Of a stretch of 64,000 bases of DNA, positions 53,758-63,033 are shown piece after piece (positions within the stretch are counted from its first letter, which is position 1; the number at the start of each line of letters is the position of its first letter). The stretch lies in NCBI RefSeq assembly GCF_900113375.1, contig NZ_FOPC01000017.1, forward strand, positions 1 to 64,000. The letters are read 5' to 3'. The notes beneath the pieces are model-generated. The model did not search any database. It saw nothing but the letters and a program-made list of their open reading frames with translations, and had not been told where the DNA came from. The DNA comes from Algoriphagus hitonicola. Its GTDB lineage: Bacteria; Bacteroidota; Bacteroidia; Cytophagales; Cyclobacteriaceae. The position numbers and the translations under genes were made by a program.

Positions 53758-54777
53758 TTAATACCACTGACCTATTTTTCGGTTTTGCAAATTAAAAATC
53801 CCACTGCCCCGATATTCGATACCATTGTGTGAATGTTTCATCACTACACCGCATCCACCGATTTTGCATCGCTTGGTGCCAGGAATCCGTAAGGAAAACC
53901 CAACTTGCATGGCATATACTTGCTGTTCAATATCTTGGAACTCCGAATAATCTGAGGAGGCATAGCTAAATCCTCGGAATTCAACTCCTCCTTTGACAAA
54001 AAACTTGGTGTATTCGGAAAAATCCCGCTCCAATCGCAGCCCAATACCATAATAGGGCTCGTCCGCCACAGCCAATCTAGGCGTGTAGGGAGTCCCATCG
54101 GCTACCAAAGAAGGATCAATGGCATTTTTCAAAGTTAACTGTCCAAATTCCGCTTCTGCGATTACCCGCCAGGGATAGACTTGCCGTACCCGCTGACGCA
54201 ATTCGGATTGCATATAAAGATTTGCAGAGGCGTAGTTTCTATACCTCCACTGTAAATACTTCGCGCGTTTTCTAGCATCCCATAGAATCAATCCCACGGT
54301 TCCGTACAACTTACTGACTTGATAGGTACTTCCTTCAAAGGGTATTTCCCAATTCTGTCCTCTCATCGGACTCAGGTTGCCCCACTCCTGTCCATAGCCA
54401 CCTCCGACGGTGATGATGTTGAAAACATTGATGCGGAGACCGGCATTGAAAACAGGAAACGTCCAGTCCTGACTGTTCATTTCCAAGGGATTTTCCTCTG
54501 AAATATCCAATGGCTCGTCGAAATTTTGAAATTGCGATAGGAAATAACTATCGGGCCTTTCGGAATAAAAACTTGTACCAAACTGATGATAGGCTCCTCC
54601 GGTGGAAAGTTCCAAGGCAAATTGCTCCAATACATTTCTAAAGATATTCCCAACCGCAGACTCGCTTTTTGGATTTTTGGCCTTGGTCGTTATGCCAAAA
54701 ATATCATCTTCCTGAGCCAAAATAACTGTACTACTCAAGAGGAAAATTCCGCTGAAAATGAGGATTGATTTTTTCAT
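53758..54777 (-). CDS. Exported protein of unknown function, probable outer-membrane barrel
   Basis: The 339-residue protein has a signal peptide (MKKSILIFSGIFLLSSTVILAQ). The body alternates hydrophobic and polar residues with many Tyr, Trp and Gly (VGGGYGQEWGNLSPM, VSKLYGTVGLILWDARKRAKYLQWRYRNYASANLYMQ, AMQVGFSLRIPG), as in small outer-membrane barrels. The C-terminal part (KRCKIGGCGVVMKHSHNGIEY) contains two close Cys that could form a disulphide or bind metal, and the end (NLQNRKIGQWY) is aromatic. I do not recognise a named family. It stands between gyrA and a terminator and seems to be transcribed alone. Confidence 0.7.
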   Translation of the reverse strand: MKKSILIFSGIFLLSSTVILAQEDDIFGITTKAKNPKSESAVGNIFRNVLEQFALELSTGGAYHQFGTSFYSERPDSYFLSQFQNFDEPLDISEENPLEMNSQDWTFPVFNAGLRINVFNIITVGGGYGQEWGNLSPMRGQNWEIPFEGSTYQVSKLYGTVGLILWDARKRAKYLQWRYRNYASANLYMQSELRQRVRQVYPWRVIAEAEFGQLTLKNAIDPSLVADGTPYTPRLAVADEPYYGIGLRLERDFSEYTKFFVKGGVEFRGFSYASSDYSEFQDIEQQVYAMQVGFSLRIPGTKRCKIGGCGVVMKHSHNGIEYRGSGIFNLQNRKIGQWY

Positions 54778-54818
54778 GAATTAAAAACGTATCAAGTTTC
54801 GTTCCAGTGTAAAAGTAT

Positions 54819-54847
54819 AAAAAAAGCCTCCCGTTGGGAAGGCTTTT
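54819..54847 (-). terminator. Intrinsic terminator
   Basis: AAAAGCCTCCC (54822-54832) pairs with GGGAAGGCTTTT (54836-54847) with one bulged base and a three-base loop. It lies downstream of the minus-strand gene ending at 54877. Confidence 0.8.
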
Positions 54848-54876
54848 GATTCAATCGCGAAAATGAATCGTAAAAT

Positions 54877-55413
54877 TTATTTTCCGTCTTCAGCAGCTTC
54901 TGCTTCACCGTCCTCTTTTTCAGCAGCACGCTCAGCATCTTTTTCTGCTTTGATTTCTGTAATCATAGAATCCAGCTTTTCTTTCAAAGCAGGATCTTCT
55001 TTGGTTGCAGCTAAAACCTTATTATAAACTGGAACACTTATTACATCACTTTCAGTAATCAATTCAGTTTTATAATCCACCATGCTTTGTTGAAGGGAAT
55101 TCTGAAAATCCAAAATAGCTTGATATGCTGCTTTTTCTTCTTCTGTTACTTCAGCTTCCGCCATTTTTGCATCATCTCCCCACGCTGCTTTGATTTCATT
55201 ATATCGCGCACCGCCATCGATCACCTCATTCTCGAGAACCATATTTCTCAATTCCTCAGTTTTATCATCTTTATATAATAAGGTCATTGCCTCCATGGTT
55301 GCATACTGAGTAAGCTCCTCATCAGTTACTGGTTCAGCAGCTTCTTCTTCCTGCGCATAAGCGGACATCCCGAACAAAGCGAAAAACGCTCCAAATAGCA
55401 ATACTTTTTTCAT
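54877..55413 (-). CDS. Exported acidic helical protein of unknown function
   Basis: The 178-residue protein starts at ATG 55413 and has a signal peptide (MKKVLLFGAFFALFGMSAYAQ). The mature part is very rich in Glu, Ala and Lys and should be almost all helix (ELTQYATMEAMTLLYKDDKTEELRNM, AEVTEEEKAAYQAILDFQNSLQQ). The last 25 residues are a charged Glu/Ala/Lys tail. I do not recognise a family and see no catalytic motif. It is flanked by its own terminator and a 120-base AT-rich leader. Confidence 0.75.
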   Translation of the reverse strand: MKKVLLFGAFFALFGMSAYAQEEEAAEPVTDEELTQYATMEAMTLLYKDDKTEELRNMVLENEVIDGGARYNEIKAAWGDDAKMAEAEVTEEEKAAYQAILDFQNSLQQSMVDYKTELITESDVISVPVYNKVLAATKEDPALKEKLDSMITEIKAEKDAERAAEKEDGEAEAAEDGK

Positions 55414-55533
55414 AATCAATCGTGAGTTTAGTTTTTTCTAAGATTGCAATAAACTAGCCAATGCCCAATTTATCAAGGATTTTCTCGCTGAATTAAGATT
55501 TTTTAGGATAAGTGGTCAAGAAAATAAGCCTAT

Positions 55534-56184
55534 TTACAGTCTTTTCAATTCTGCGATCGTCTCTATGGGTTTTAAAGAACTAAAGACAAAACTTCCCGCA
55601 ACCAAAACATCTGCTCCAGCTTCAATCAATTTTGGTGCATTTTGCAAATTCACTCCTCCATCAATTTCAATTTGCGTTTTTGCTCCTTTGGATTCAATCA
55701 GCTGTTTTAGCTTTCTGACTTTCTGATAGGTGTTTTCGATGAATTTTTGACCACCAAAACCCGGATTAACAGACATCACACAGACCAAATCGATATCCTG
55801 AATCACATCTTCCAAAAGATCAACCGAAGTATGGGGATTGATCGCAACTCCCGCCTGGGCACCCAATTGCTTAATCCCTTGCAGCGTGCGATGGAGATGG
55901 GTACAGGCTTCGTAGTGAACCGAGATAATTTCTGCCCCGGCATTTCGAAATGCTTCGAGATAGCGATCCGGGTCCACAATCATCAAATGGACGTCAAGTG
56001 GCTTTTTGGCATGCTTGGCAATGGCTTCTGTCACCGGAATACCAAAGGAAATATTGGGAACAAAAACACCATCCATGATATCCACATGAATGTAATCTGC
56101 TTCGGAAGCATTGAGCATTTCTACTTCTTTTTGCAGATTGGCAAAATCAGAAGCAAGAATAGAGGGAGCAATTTTAGCTGGCAT
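55534..56184 (-). CDS. rpe: Ribulose-phosphate 3-epimerase
   Basis: The 216-residue TIM-barrel enzyme interconverts ribulose-5-phosphate and xylulose-5-phosphate in the pentose phosphate pathway. All family motifs are present: KIAPSILASDFANL at the N-terminus, YIHVDIMDGVFVPNISFG (metal-binding His and Asp) near 32, LDVHLMIVDPDRYL near 65, VCVMSVNPGFGGQKF near 135, and EIDGGVNLQNAPKLIEAGADVLVAGS near 172. The length is standard. It lies 55 bases after the subtilase gene on the same strand, so co-transcription is possible but no functional link is evident. Confidence 0.97.
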   Translation of the reverse strand: MPAKIAPSILASDFANLQKEVEMLNASEADYIHVDIMDGVFVPNISFGIPVTEAIAKHAKKPLDVHLMIVDPDRYLEAFRNAGAEIISVHYEACTHLHRTLQGIKQLGAQAGVAINPHTSVDLLEDVIQDIDLVCVMSVNPGFGGQKFIENTYQKVRKLKQLIESKGAKTQIEIDGGVNLQNAPKLIEAGADVLVAGSFVFSSLKPIETIAELKRL

Positions 56185-56239
56185 AAGGGGGAAAATTATT
56201 CACAAAACAAATAAAATTTTGCTCCCAAGCCAAAAAGGT

Positions 56240-57910
56240 TTAATACCTAAAAAGCTTGGTTCTTTTAATCGACTTGGAGTCTTGGATTTGTATGATGTAC
56301 AATCCCGGATTAACGCTCGAAAAATCAACTCGGAAAGGAATCTTGGAATCCTCTCGTTGAACCTCAGTTTTCAAAATGATTTTTCCGCTCATGTCCAGCA
56401 ATTCGAATTCATAAATTAATCCTGAGCTGTATTCAAGCAAAAGCTCATCTCCATACAAAGGATTGGGATAAACCTTCCAGATTAGTTCCTCTTTTTCATC
56501 CTCCACATCTAATATCTCTCCGTAGTATGCATCCCAAAAATTGGGGATGCCATATCCGATGATGGTATCCGGATCATCTGAATTTGTAGCAGATCTCAAT
56601 AAATTCTCTACCAACTGAGCTCGTGTCCATTCTGGCCGAGCTTCCCAAAGACCAGCGGCCAGAGCGGTAATCTGCGGAGCGGAAAAGGATGTTCCACTTG
56701 CAAAACCCACATTATCGTTGGACCGAATGATCGCTGTACCATTTCCAAAAGTGACCAAATCAGGCTTGATTCGATCATCCGCTGTAGGTCCTCTCGAACT
56801 GAAAGAAGAAGGCTCCAAATCCTGATTGAGCGAACCGATCGACAAAGCCATAGGAGAATCTGCCGGAGGTGAAATTGAGCGTTCCCCAGGACCTTCATTA
56901 CCGGAGCTCGCCACGACCAAAATCCCTTTTTCGGAAGCAAAATTGGCCGCTTGGGTCACAATTGCTGTTTTTCCGTCAATTTGCTCTGCGGTATAATTCA
57001 TATTGGGATCATCGAAGAAATTATTATACCCCAAGGAGCCATTAATAATATCCGCGCCGAGAGAATCTGCATATTCTGCAGCTCTTAGCCAATTAAATTC
57101 CTCGATTCGGTATTCGGTAGCCACCTCTTCAGTGATCGCCAAAATGTAATTGGCATCAGGCGCTCCAGCTATAAACTTTTCGGGATCATTGCTGGCAATG
57201 ACCGATAGTACATTGGTGCCATGCTGATTATCGATAAAGACATTATCATTCCACGGCCGGACTACATCGATAGATCCGACGATTTGATTATTATCCACCA
57301 AATGACCAAGTGCCGAACTGGTATTGACCCCGGGATAGCCTGCATCAAAAACCGCAACAGTCACCCCCGCCCCCTTAAAGCCTTCTTCGTGCATCAGATT
57401 GATTCCCAATAATTCATTTTGAAAATCAGTGGGAAATTCCATCGACTTGAGCATTCTTGCTGCTTTTCTTCGCTCAGTATTGAATGAAAACTTAGCGTTT
57501 AACATCGACCCTAAACTCGTTCGCTCATTCAGCGGAGGCGGATTATACCCGTATCCAATCAGTTCTACCCGTTCCACAAAAGGAAGGGATGATATAGGTT
57601 CGATTTGATCTTGCTCCAAGACTACCACAGATGCGTTGAGCCATTTGGTATGATATAAAATAGCAACTGCTTCTTCTTGGACAGCTTCCACATATTTGGG
57701 TGAAACAGGAAGATCCGTACTGTCAACCGGAACAGCTTCTCTCAGTCTTCGAAGCAGAGCTTTTTCGGTCAAAAAAGTCTCCGGGTCATCCAAACTTAAA
57801 TTTTCCTGAGGTTTGAATTTGTAAAAAACTGCAAAACGATCCTGCGCTTGACCCGATGAGCCCAAAAATAAAAACATCAATAATCCGATAAGTAACTTAT
57901 TGACGCTCAT
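56240..57910 (-). CDS. Secreted S8 subtilisin-like protease with T9SS sorting tail
   Basis: The 556-residue protein has a signal peptide (ending SGQAQ) and an N-terminal propeptide-like region (about 25-165). The S8 catalytic domain follows, with Asp in VTVAVFDAGYPG (near 188), His in DNQHGTNVLSVIAS (near 229) and Ser in FASGTSFSAPQITALAAG (near 405). The last 80 residues, beginning WKVYPNPLYGDELLLEY and ending SIKRTKLFRY, are a type A C-terminal sorting domain of the type IX secretion system. The enzyme should be exported through the outer membrane. It overlaps the upstream lipoprotein gene by 14 bases, so the two are co-expressed. Confidence 0.94.
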   Translation of the reverse strand: MSVNKLLIGLLMFLFLGSSGQAQDRFAVFYKFKPQENLSLDDPETFLTEKALLRRLREAVPVDSTDLPVSPKYVEAVQEEAVAILYHTKWLNASVVVLEQDQIEPISSLPFVERVELIGYGYNPPPLNERTSLGSMLNAKFSFNTERRKAARMLKSMEFPTDFQNELLGINLMHEEGFKGAGVTVAVFDAGYPGVNTSSALGHLVDNNQIVGSIDVVRPWNDNVFIDNQHGTNVLSVIASNDPEKFIAGAPDANYILAITEEVATEYRIEEFNWLRAAEYADSLGADIINGSLGYNNFFDDPNMNYTAEQIDGKTAIVTQAANFASEKGILVVASSGNEGPGERSISPPADSPMALSIGSLNQDLEPSSFSSRGPTADDRIKPDLVTFGNGTAIIRSNDNVGFASGTSFSAPQITALAAGLWEARPEWTRAQLVENLLRSATNSDDPDTIIGYGIPNFWDAYYGEILDVEDEKEELIWKVYPNPLYGDELLLEYSSGLIYEFELLDMSGKIILKTEVQREDSKIPFRVDFSSVNPGLYIIQIQDSKSIKRTKLFRY

Positions 57911-58571
57911 AAGACAGTAAATTCATGTGTAGTTTACTCCCTGAATCAATCAATTGTTCACCTAAGCAATCATTTCTAGAGCAATAGGTCAAAACCTCAG
58001 CGTATTTTTCGACCAACCCTACTCCCTTTTGGAATACTTCATATCGATTGTCCCGAAAGGTAATTTCATCGTCACTTTCTTCCTGAAGGATTTTAACCTG
58101 CGCATCCGATTCCGATGAGGAAATCACCTGAAGCTCGTATTCATCGCTATTTGCATTTCTGAATAAATTTCCATCCCATTTTTTCCCTTCAATCAAAGGA
58201 AAATCCAAGACAACTTCAGGCTGATTATTGACCGTTCGGATCAATTTGTCCTCTCGGACTAGCAGGGTATATTCTTGGTCAAATTCCCAAGATTCCTGAT
58301 CGGGAGATCGATACCTTGCCAGGACGAAAACCTGTTCTCTTGCATCATTGACATAAATAGTCCGAATATGATCCCGAAGAAAATACGAAGAGTCTTCCGA
58401 ATCATTTTCCCCAAAGTAAATGGTTTCATCCACGGAATAGGTCCAGGTACTACCCACCAGTAAGGGTTGAAAATCATATCCCTGCTCAAAAGTCGGAACC
58501 TCTACTTCCCGATCACAGGAAGCAAAAAGCATCAAAATTACAAGATAAAAGAGAGCTCTAAATCGATCCAT
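57897..58571 (-). CDS. Lipoprotein of unknown function
   Basis: The 224-residue protein has a lipoprotein signal (LYLVILMLFASC, with Cys19 as the acylated residue). The mature part is beta-rich: VGSTWTYSVDETIYFGEN, QVFVLARYRSPDQESWEF, TLLVREDKLIRTVN. Two further Cys near the C-terminus (TYCSRNDCLGEQ) may form a disulphide. It overlaps the subtilase gene by 14 bases in another frame, which suggests a partner such as an inhibitor or surface anchor for the protease; that role is inference. No family was recognised. Confidence 0.78.
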   Translation of the reverse strand: MDRFRALFYLVILMLFASCDREVEVPTFEQGYDFQPLLVGSTWTYSVDETIYFGENDSEDSSYFLRDHIRTIYVNDAREQVFVLARYRSPDQESWEFDQEYTLLVREDKLIRTVNNQPEVVLDFPLIEGKKWDGNLFRNANSDEYELQVISSSESDAQVKILQEESDDEITFRDNRYEVFQKGVGLVEKYAEVLTYCSRNDCLGEQLIDSGSKLHMNLLSYERQ

Positions 58572-58697
58572 AGTTCAATAGCATTTTTAAAAATAGAAGG
58601 ATTAAATGAAAAAACCGAAAAGAATAATCGGCTCAATTTTCAATTTTATTAGGACTGGTCATGTTTGAGTTTTTACATTTGCGACAAATTCGATCCT

Positions 58698-59318
58698 ATG
58701 GCACTCAAGACTTTTGTAAAAATAAGTGGAATTACCAATCTCAGTGACGCCAGATATTGTGCGGGAATGTACGTGGACCTGTTGGGTTTTGAGCTCGAGG
58801 AAGACTCGCCTAAATATGTCAGTCCCTCTCAATTTTCCGAAATCACCGGATGGGTTTCAGGTCCTGATTTCATAGGAGAATTTGACAAACTGGAAGCCAA
58901 TCTGGTTCATCAGGTGATCGAAAACTACCCGGATCTAAACTGGGTGGAGCATTCGGATATTCGTACACTTTTTACCTTGGTAAAATCTGGAAAAAAGGGA
59001 ATTTTAAAAATCCCGGTTGCAGATATCAATAAATTGGACGAAGCCATCATCAATGAAATTCAAGATCACGAAATTTCCCTTCATGTGTTCACCGAAGACA
59101 GGGTTTTGTCTGAATCCGAGATGGCTGATCTCCATCGATTGGCAGCCGAAGTTCCAGTTTTAATCGGCGGTAATCTTCAGCCGGATTTGTTGGTCAACCT
59201 TCCCGAAAAGCTCGGATTAAAAGGAATCGCTCTTGATGGCGGAGAGGAAATCAAACCGGGCCTGAAAGATTTTGACGAATTGGCAGAAATACTCGAAGCA
59301 CTAGAAATTGAGGATTAA
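58698..59318 (+). CDS. TrpF-like protein lacking the catalytic cysteine
   Basis: The 206-residue protein starts at ATG 58698; a TTG 33 bases upstream is less likely. The N-terminus (TFVKISGITNLSDARYCAGMYVDLLGFELEEDSPKYVS) clearly follows phosphoribosylanthranilate isomerase, in which the motif reads KICG and the Cys is the general base. Here it reads KISG. The C-terminal phosphate-binding part (VLIGGNLQPDLLVNLPEKLGLKGIALDGGEE) is partly kept, but the usual GVDVSSGVE reads IALDGGEE. It stands alone, outside any trp operon. It is probably a paralogue with another role. A true TrpF with Ser as base is less likely. Confidence 0.8.
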   Translation: MALKTFVKISGITNLSDARYCAGMYVDLLGFELEEDSPKYVSPSQFSEITGWVSGPDFIGEFDKLEANLVHQVIENYPDLNWVEHSDIRTLFTLVKSGKKGILKIPVADINKLDEAIINEIQDHEISLHVFTEDRVLSESEMADLHRLAAEVPVLIGGNLQPDLLVNLPEKLGLKGIALDGGEEIKPGLKDFDELAEILEALEIED

Positions 59319-59334
59319 GAAGCAAATAAAAAGC

Positions 59335-59370
59335 AAATCCCGCCCTAATATAGAGCGGGATTTATTTTTT
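59335..59370 (+). terminator. Intrinsic terminator of the TrpF-like gene
   Basis: AAATCCCGC (59335-59343) pairs with GCGGGATTT (59355-59363) and is followed by ATTTTTT. It lies 16 bases after the stop codon, between convergent genes. Confidence 0.88.
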
Positions 59371-59391
59371 GAGCGGACTTTTCTCTTCGGA

Positions 59392-60342
59392 TTAACTATC
59401 CCAAAGATCAGATGGCTTATAGGGACTCTGAGGTCCTGTGAAAAAGCTCCCATCTACAAAGCGATGGGAAACTCCTATATTTTTGAGCGCCTCAAGATCC
59501 TCTTGATCCAATTCCAGTTCTGCAGCTTTTAGATTTTCTTGAATTCTCCCTTGGTTTACTGATTTTGGGATGACTACAATATCCCTTGAGATGGACCAGG
59601 CAATAAGGACCTGTCCCACGGATGCATCATGCTTTTGGGCAATGTCTTTAACTACTTGATTTTCCAATAATTTGGGGTCGTCTTTGTGTCTCTCTGCCCT
59701 GCTATCCGGCGAACCTAAAGGACTATAAGCAGTCATCAAAATTCCATTGCTTTTGCAAAACTCCACCAACTCCTCTTGCGGTAAAAAGGGATGCATTTCC
59801 ACTTGATTCATTTCTGGCTTTTGACCGGAGACCGACATGATTTCGGTTAGTTTTTTCTGATTAAAATTAGAAACCCCGATATGTTTGGCTTTACCATGAA
59901 TTCTCTGCTCTTGCATGGCCTGCCAGGTTTGTGTCAACGGCACGTCCTGATAAGTATAAAATTCCTCCCGGTGTGAGGCAAAACCTACCCCGTGCTTGAA
60001 AGAAATTGGCCAGTGAACCAAATATAAATCCAAATAATCCAGTCGGAGATCATTCAAAGTCTTATCCAATGCCGGTCCCACGTCCTCATAGCGGTGCGAG
60101 TCATTCCAGAGTTTGGAAGTAATAAATACCTCAGAGCGCTTGACCAATCCATCACCGAAAGCATCTGCCAAACCTTGGCCTACCTCCTTCTCGTTCTGAT
60201 AGATGGCAGCACAGTCTATGTGTCTATATCCGGCTTCCAATGCCCAATAAACTGCCTTTCGGACTTCTCCTGGTTTACTTTTCCAAGTGCCCAAACCGAT
60301 AATCGGCATGGTATCTCCATTTTCAAATCTGACTATATTCAT
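59392..60342 (-). CDS. Aldo/keto reductase
   Basis: The 316-residue NADPH-dependent reductase starts at ATG 60342 (MNIVRFENGDTMPIIGLGTW). The catalytic tetrad is visible: Asp and Tyr in GYRHIDCAAIYQNEKEVG, Lys in VFITSKLWN, and His in LYLVHWPISF. The cofactor loop at the end reads VVIPKSVNQGRIQENLKA. An upstream TTG would add 21 basic residues and overlap the next gene. It follows the YbjT-like SDR gene by 59 bases on the same strand. The substrate cannot be given; the family reduces sugar and lipid aldehydes. Confidence 0.93.
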   Translation of the reverse strand: MNIVRFENGDTMPIIGLGTWKSKPGEVRKAVYWALEAGYRHIDCAAIYQNEKEVGQGLADAFGDGLVKRSEVFITSKLWNDSHRYEDVGPALDKTLNDLRLDYLDLYLVHWPISFKHGVGFASHREEFYTYQDVPLTQTWQAMQEQRIHGKAKHIGVSNFNQKKLTEIMSVSGQKPEMNQVEMHPFLPQEELVEFCKSNGILMTAYSPLGSPDSRAERHKDDPKLLENQVVKDIAQKHDASVGQVLIAWSISRDIVVIPKSVNQGRIQENLKAAELELDQEDLEALKNIGVSHRFVDGSFFTGPQSPYKPSDLWDS

Positions 60343-60401
60343 TTTGGATTTAGGTTTTTTATGGTTGGGTTTAGATTCTGATTGATTTCTCCAAAAGTTA
60401 A

Positions 60402-61808
60402 TCAATCTACTTTTCTTTCTAAGTATTTTTTAAAACGATTCATCACCCAAAGGTGAAATCTTGCCTGAGTAGTAACGTATACGTACCAAGGCAATCTCGG
60501 AACAAACTCATGAATGGCAGATAAAATATAACTGCCACCCAACACACCCCTAAACTCCAGCCATCCATAATCAAATCGCTTAACCAGCCATCCTCCTGTG
60601 ATATAAAAAAGCTGACGGTCATTGTCACTTCGATCCGGAATCATGGTCAATTGAAGCATGGGTTTCTTGCCCCATAAGAGGTGAAATCCGATATCTCCGG
60701 TTTCCGTTCGCTTTCCATTGATGAGGAATTTGAAAAAGCTCGGCAACCAAATATTGTAGCGATTTGCCACCCAGGTAGCCGAATGTCCACTTCTATTACT
60801 CATTCGCTGAATACTACGAACGGTATTTCTCACGCCTTTATTCTTGTAAAAAACCGGTAAAACAGGATTTTCCTTTGAGTTCAGCGCGATATCCGCAGCT
60901 TCTTCATAGCTGAGATAATCGATTTCTTTTTCTTTAAATGCCAATTCAGGGGTAACTGTCAAGGTATGGCGTAGACTTTCTACCAAAGGCGAAACCAGCT
61001 GCGGAGGACTTTCTCCGAATATACCCACCCATAATTTACTTAACCCTAAAGAAAAAACAGGAACAGAGAATACGAGCCTTTTTTTACCCATTACTTTGGC
61101 AGTACGTTCAAGCATATTCCGGTAGGTCATCACCTCAGGATTTCCGATTTCGATCACTTTGTCAAAAACCTGGGCATTACCAATACAGGTATCCATGATA
61201 TCCAAGGTATCCCTCAAAGAAATCGGCTGAGTTTCGGATTCAGTCCATTTAGGACACATCAAAACAGGCAGTTTTCTAACCAGATTTTTGATCATATCAA
61301 AACTCGAGCCTCCAGGTCCTACAATGATAGATGCTCTCAAAGCCGTGAGTTTGGCGGATCGAGATCCCAAGGTTCTCTCTACTTCCAAGCGGCTTCTCAG
61401 ATGGCGAGAAAGCTTACTTTCAGGCTCCTCTGGAAGCAAGCCTCCCAAATAGATGATTTGCTGAACTTGGTTCAATGCCGCTGCCCTACTAAAATTATCT
61501 GCCAGCAATAAATCCGTATCTTCAAAACTCCCCTGATTTAATCGCGTCGAGGCATTCATCGAATGCACCAAATAAATGGCAACATCCACTCCATTGAGCG
61601 CCTCCACGGTACTCGTAATCGAATACAATTCCACTTGCCTCCACTCTACTTCGGGATGAGGATTTTTTTTCACCTTTTTCCGACTGAGTGCTACAATATG
61701 ATATTTATCTTTGAACTGATGAATAAACCAACGACCGATATATCCTCCAGCCCCAGCTATTGCTACGGTTGGTTTTCGTTGATCAAAGGTGCTTGAGACT
61801 GGCTTCAT
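60402..61808 (-). CDS. YbjT-like SDR with C-terminal DUF2867-type domain
   Basis: The 468-residue protein has an extended-SDR NAD(P)-binding domain at the N-terminus (VAIAGAGGYIGRWFIHQF, VDVAIYLVHSMNAS, QIIYLGGLLPEEPESKLSRHL, about 13-290). A second domain (about 340-468) has the features of the DUF2867 family found in YbjT-type fusions: NRYNIWLPSFFKFL, LLWGKKPMLQLTMIPDR, WLVKRFDYGWLEFRGVL. The family is linked to lipid or quinone reactions, but no precise reaction is known. The gene is the first of two on this strand with the aldo/keto reductase. Confidence 0.85.
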   Translation of the reverse strand: MKPVSSTFDQRKPTVAIAGAGGYIGRWFIHQFKDKYHIVALSRKKVKKNPHPEVEWRQVELYSITSTVEALNGVDVAIYLVHSMNASTRLNQGSFEDTDLLLADNFSRAAALNQVQQIIYLGGLLPEEPESKLSRHLRSRLEVERTLGSRSAKLTALRASIIVGPGGSSFDMIKNLVRKLPVLMCPKWTESETQPISLRDTLDIMDTCIGNAQVFDKVIEIGNPEVMTYRNMLERTAKVMGKKRLVFSVPVFSLGLSKLWVGIFGESPPQLVSPLVESLRHTLTVTPELAFKEKEIDYLSYEEAADIALNSKENPVLPVFYKNKGVRNTVRSIQRMSNRSGHSATWVANRYNIWLPSFFKFLINGKRTETGDIGFHLLWGKKPMLQLTMIPDRSDNDRQLFYITGGWLVKRFDYGWLEFRGVLGGSYILSAIHEFVPRLPWYVYVTTQARFHLWVMNRFKKYLERKVD

Positions 61809-61968
61809 AAAAATGATTTCATAAATAATAACTCAAAAAGGAAAGGCCTGTTTGGAAATATCCTATGCAAAAAGTTATTATCAGCCCAATTTAGAGACTT
61901 AATCCAACATTTGCGGATCAAAACCGATAATAGTTTTCTCCTTTACCTCTCTACAACAAACTCCCCCA

Positions 61969-62952
61969 TCAATAATTCCCCAAGCTTTCCACATAGCTAG
62001 ACCAATATGCGTCTGCCTCCTCAAAACTAAGCTCCCCGTCAAACACAATAAGTCGATAGTTCAGCTTGTATTTTTGACCAAAATCCAATTTCCATTCTTC
62101 TTCTCTAATGGGTGTAAAGCCCAAAAAAACATTACCTTTTCCTCCATTGGAATCTGAAGGCCAAACCCGTAAAGGCTCGGGATGAGAGTGGTTTTTTGGA
62201 TTGCTCAAAATCAAAATTCCACTTTTGCCGGAGGCATGTTGACTTTCACCAATGAGCATAATCCATCGCGCTCTTGAAGCATCCGCTTCATCTCTAGATT
62301 TGGACTCAGAGGTCAGAATTTGGCTGGTAGCTGAGCCCCAAGTTTCCACAGCTCGGATGAAAACTCCTCCCCCATATCGATATTGATCCAAAACCATTCC
62401 CGAAGGAATCATGGTCCAAAATTCACGCTGATAATCCAATACATAACGATTCGAATCAATCGGCTCTAGGGAGATCGTCAGCTCTTCTTCCATTGCCAAG
62501 TTACCCTTAGCCGAAGCTGTTAAATCGATGTGATTTTGGCTTACGGTGATCAGGGCACGGTTTGATTCCTCTTTTTTCTGTAAAATTTCTCCAAAATCCA
62601 CTCTTCCCTTTTCATCTCCCAAATTCCAAAAATCAACTGACCTTCCCTCTATGGTCGCTCTCGTCCACGGTCCCCAAAGTCCATAATGATGATAATGGTC
62701 TTCTGGCTGAATCCGAGTCAAAACCTGTCCGCTTAAGGTTCTCAGTGGATGAATAAACCCCGACATGGCAAAGGATTCATTTATACCTTCCGGAACTTTG
62801 GCGGTTGCAGTTTGATAGCTGAGTACTGTATTGGAATTTATCAGAAAATCAATACCAGAAGAAGATTCCCGTAATTCCACTTGTTGGCCGAAGGCGGAAA
62901 AAGAAACCAGGATCAAAAATTGCAATCCAAATAAAATTCTTTTGATAGACAT
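61969..62952 (-). CDS. Exported DUF6807 (PmoA-like) protein
   Basis: The 327-residue protein has a signal peptide (MSIKRILFGLQFLILVSFSAFGQ). The body matches the PmoA-like family of Bacteroidota, now called DUF6807: SGFIHPLRTLSGQVLTRIQPEDHYHHYGLWGPWTRATIEGRSVDFWNLGDEKGRV, and the His-rich EDHYHHYGLW phrase is its hallmark. The family name recalls methane monooxygenase, but these proteins are more often found with carbohydrate-use genes. It is divergent from the ThuA gene next door, with 81 bases between their starts for shared control. The reaction is unknown. Confidence 0.85.
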   Translation of the reverse strand: MSIKRILFGLQFLILVSFSAFGQQVELRESSSGIDFLINSNTVLSYQTATAKVPEGINESFAMSGFIHPLRTLSGQVLTRIQPEDHYHHYGLWGPWTRATIEGRSVDFWNLGDEKGRVDFGEILQKKEESNRALITVSQNHIDLTASAKGNLAMEEELTISLEPIDSNRYVLDYQREFWTMIPSGMVLDQYRYGGGVFIRAVETWGSATSQILTSESKSRDEADASRARWIMLIGESQHASGKSGILILSNPKNHSHPEPLRVWPSDSNGGKGNVFLGFTPIREEEWKLDFGQKYKLNYRLIVFDGELSFEEADAYWSSYVESLGNY

Positions 62953-63033
62953 AAAATTTTCAAGTTATTGGGTGATGCCTATGAAGTTATGACTTTACTG
63001 AACAAATTCCTTCTACTAACCCACTTGTTACCC

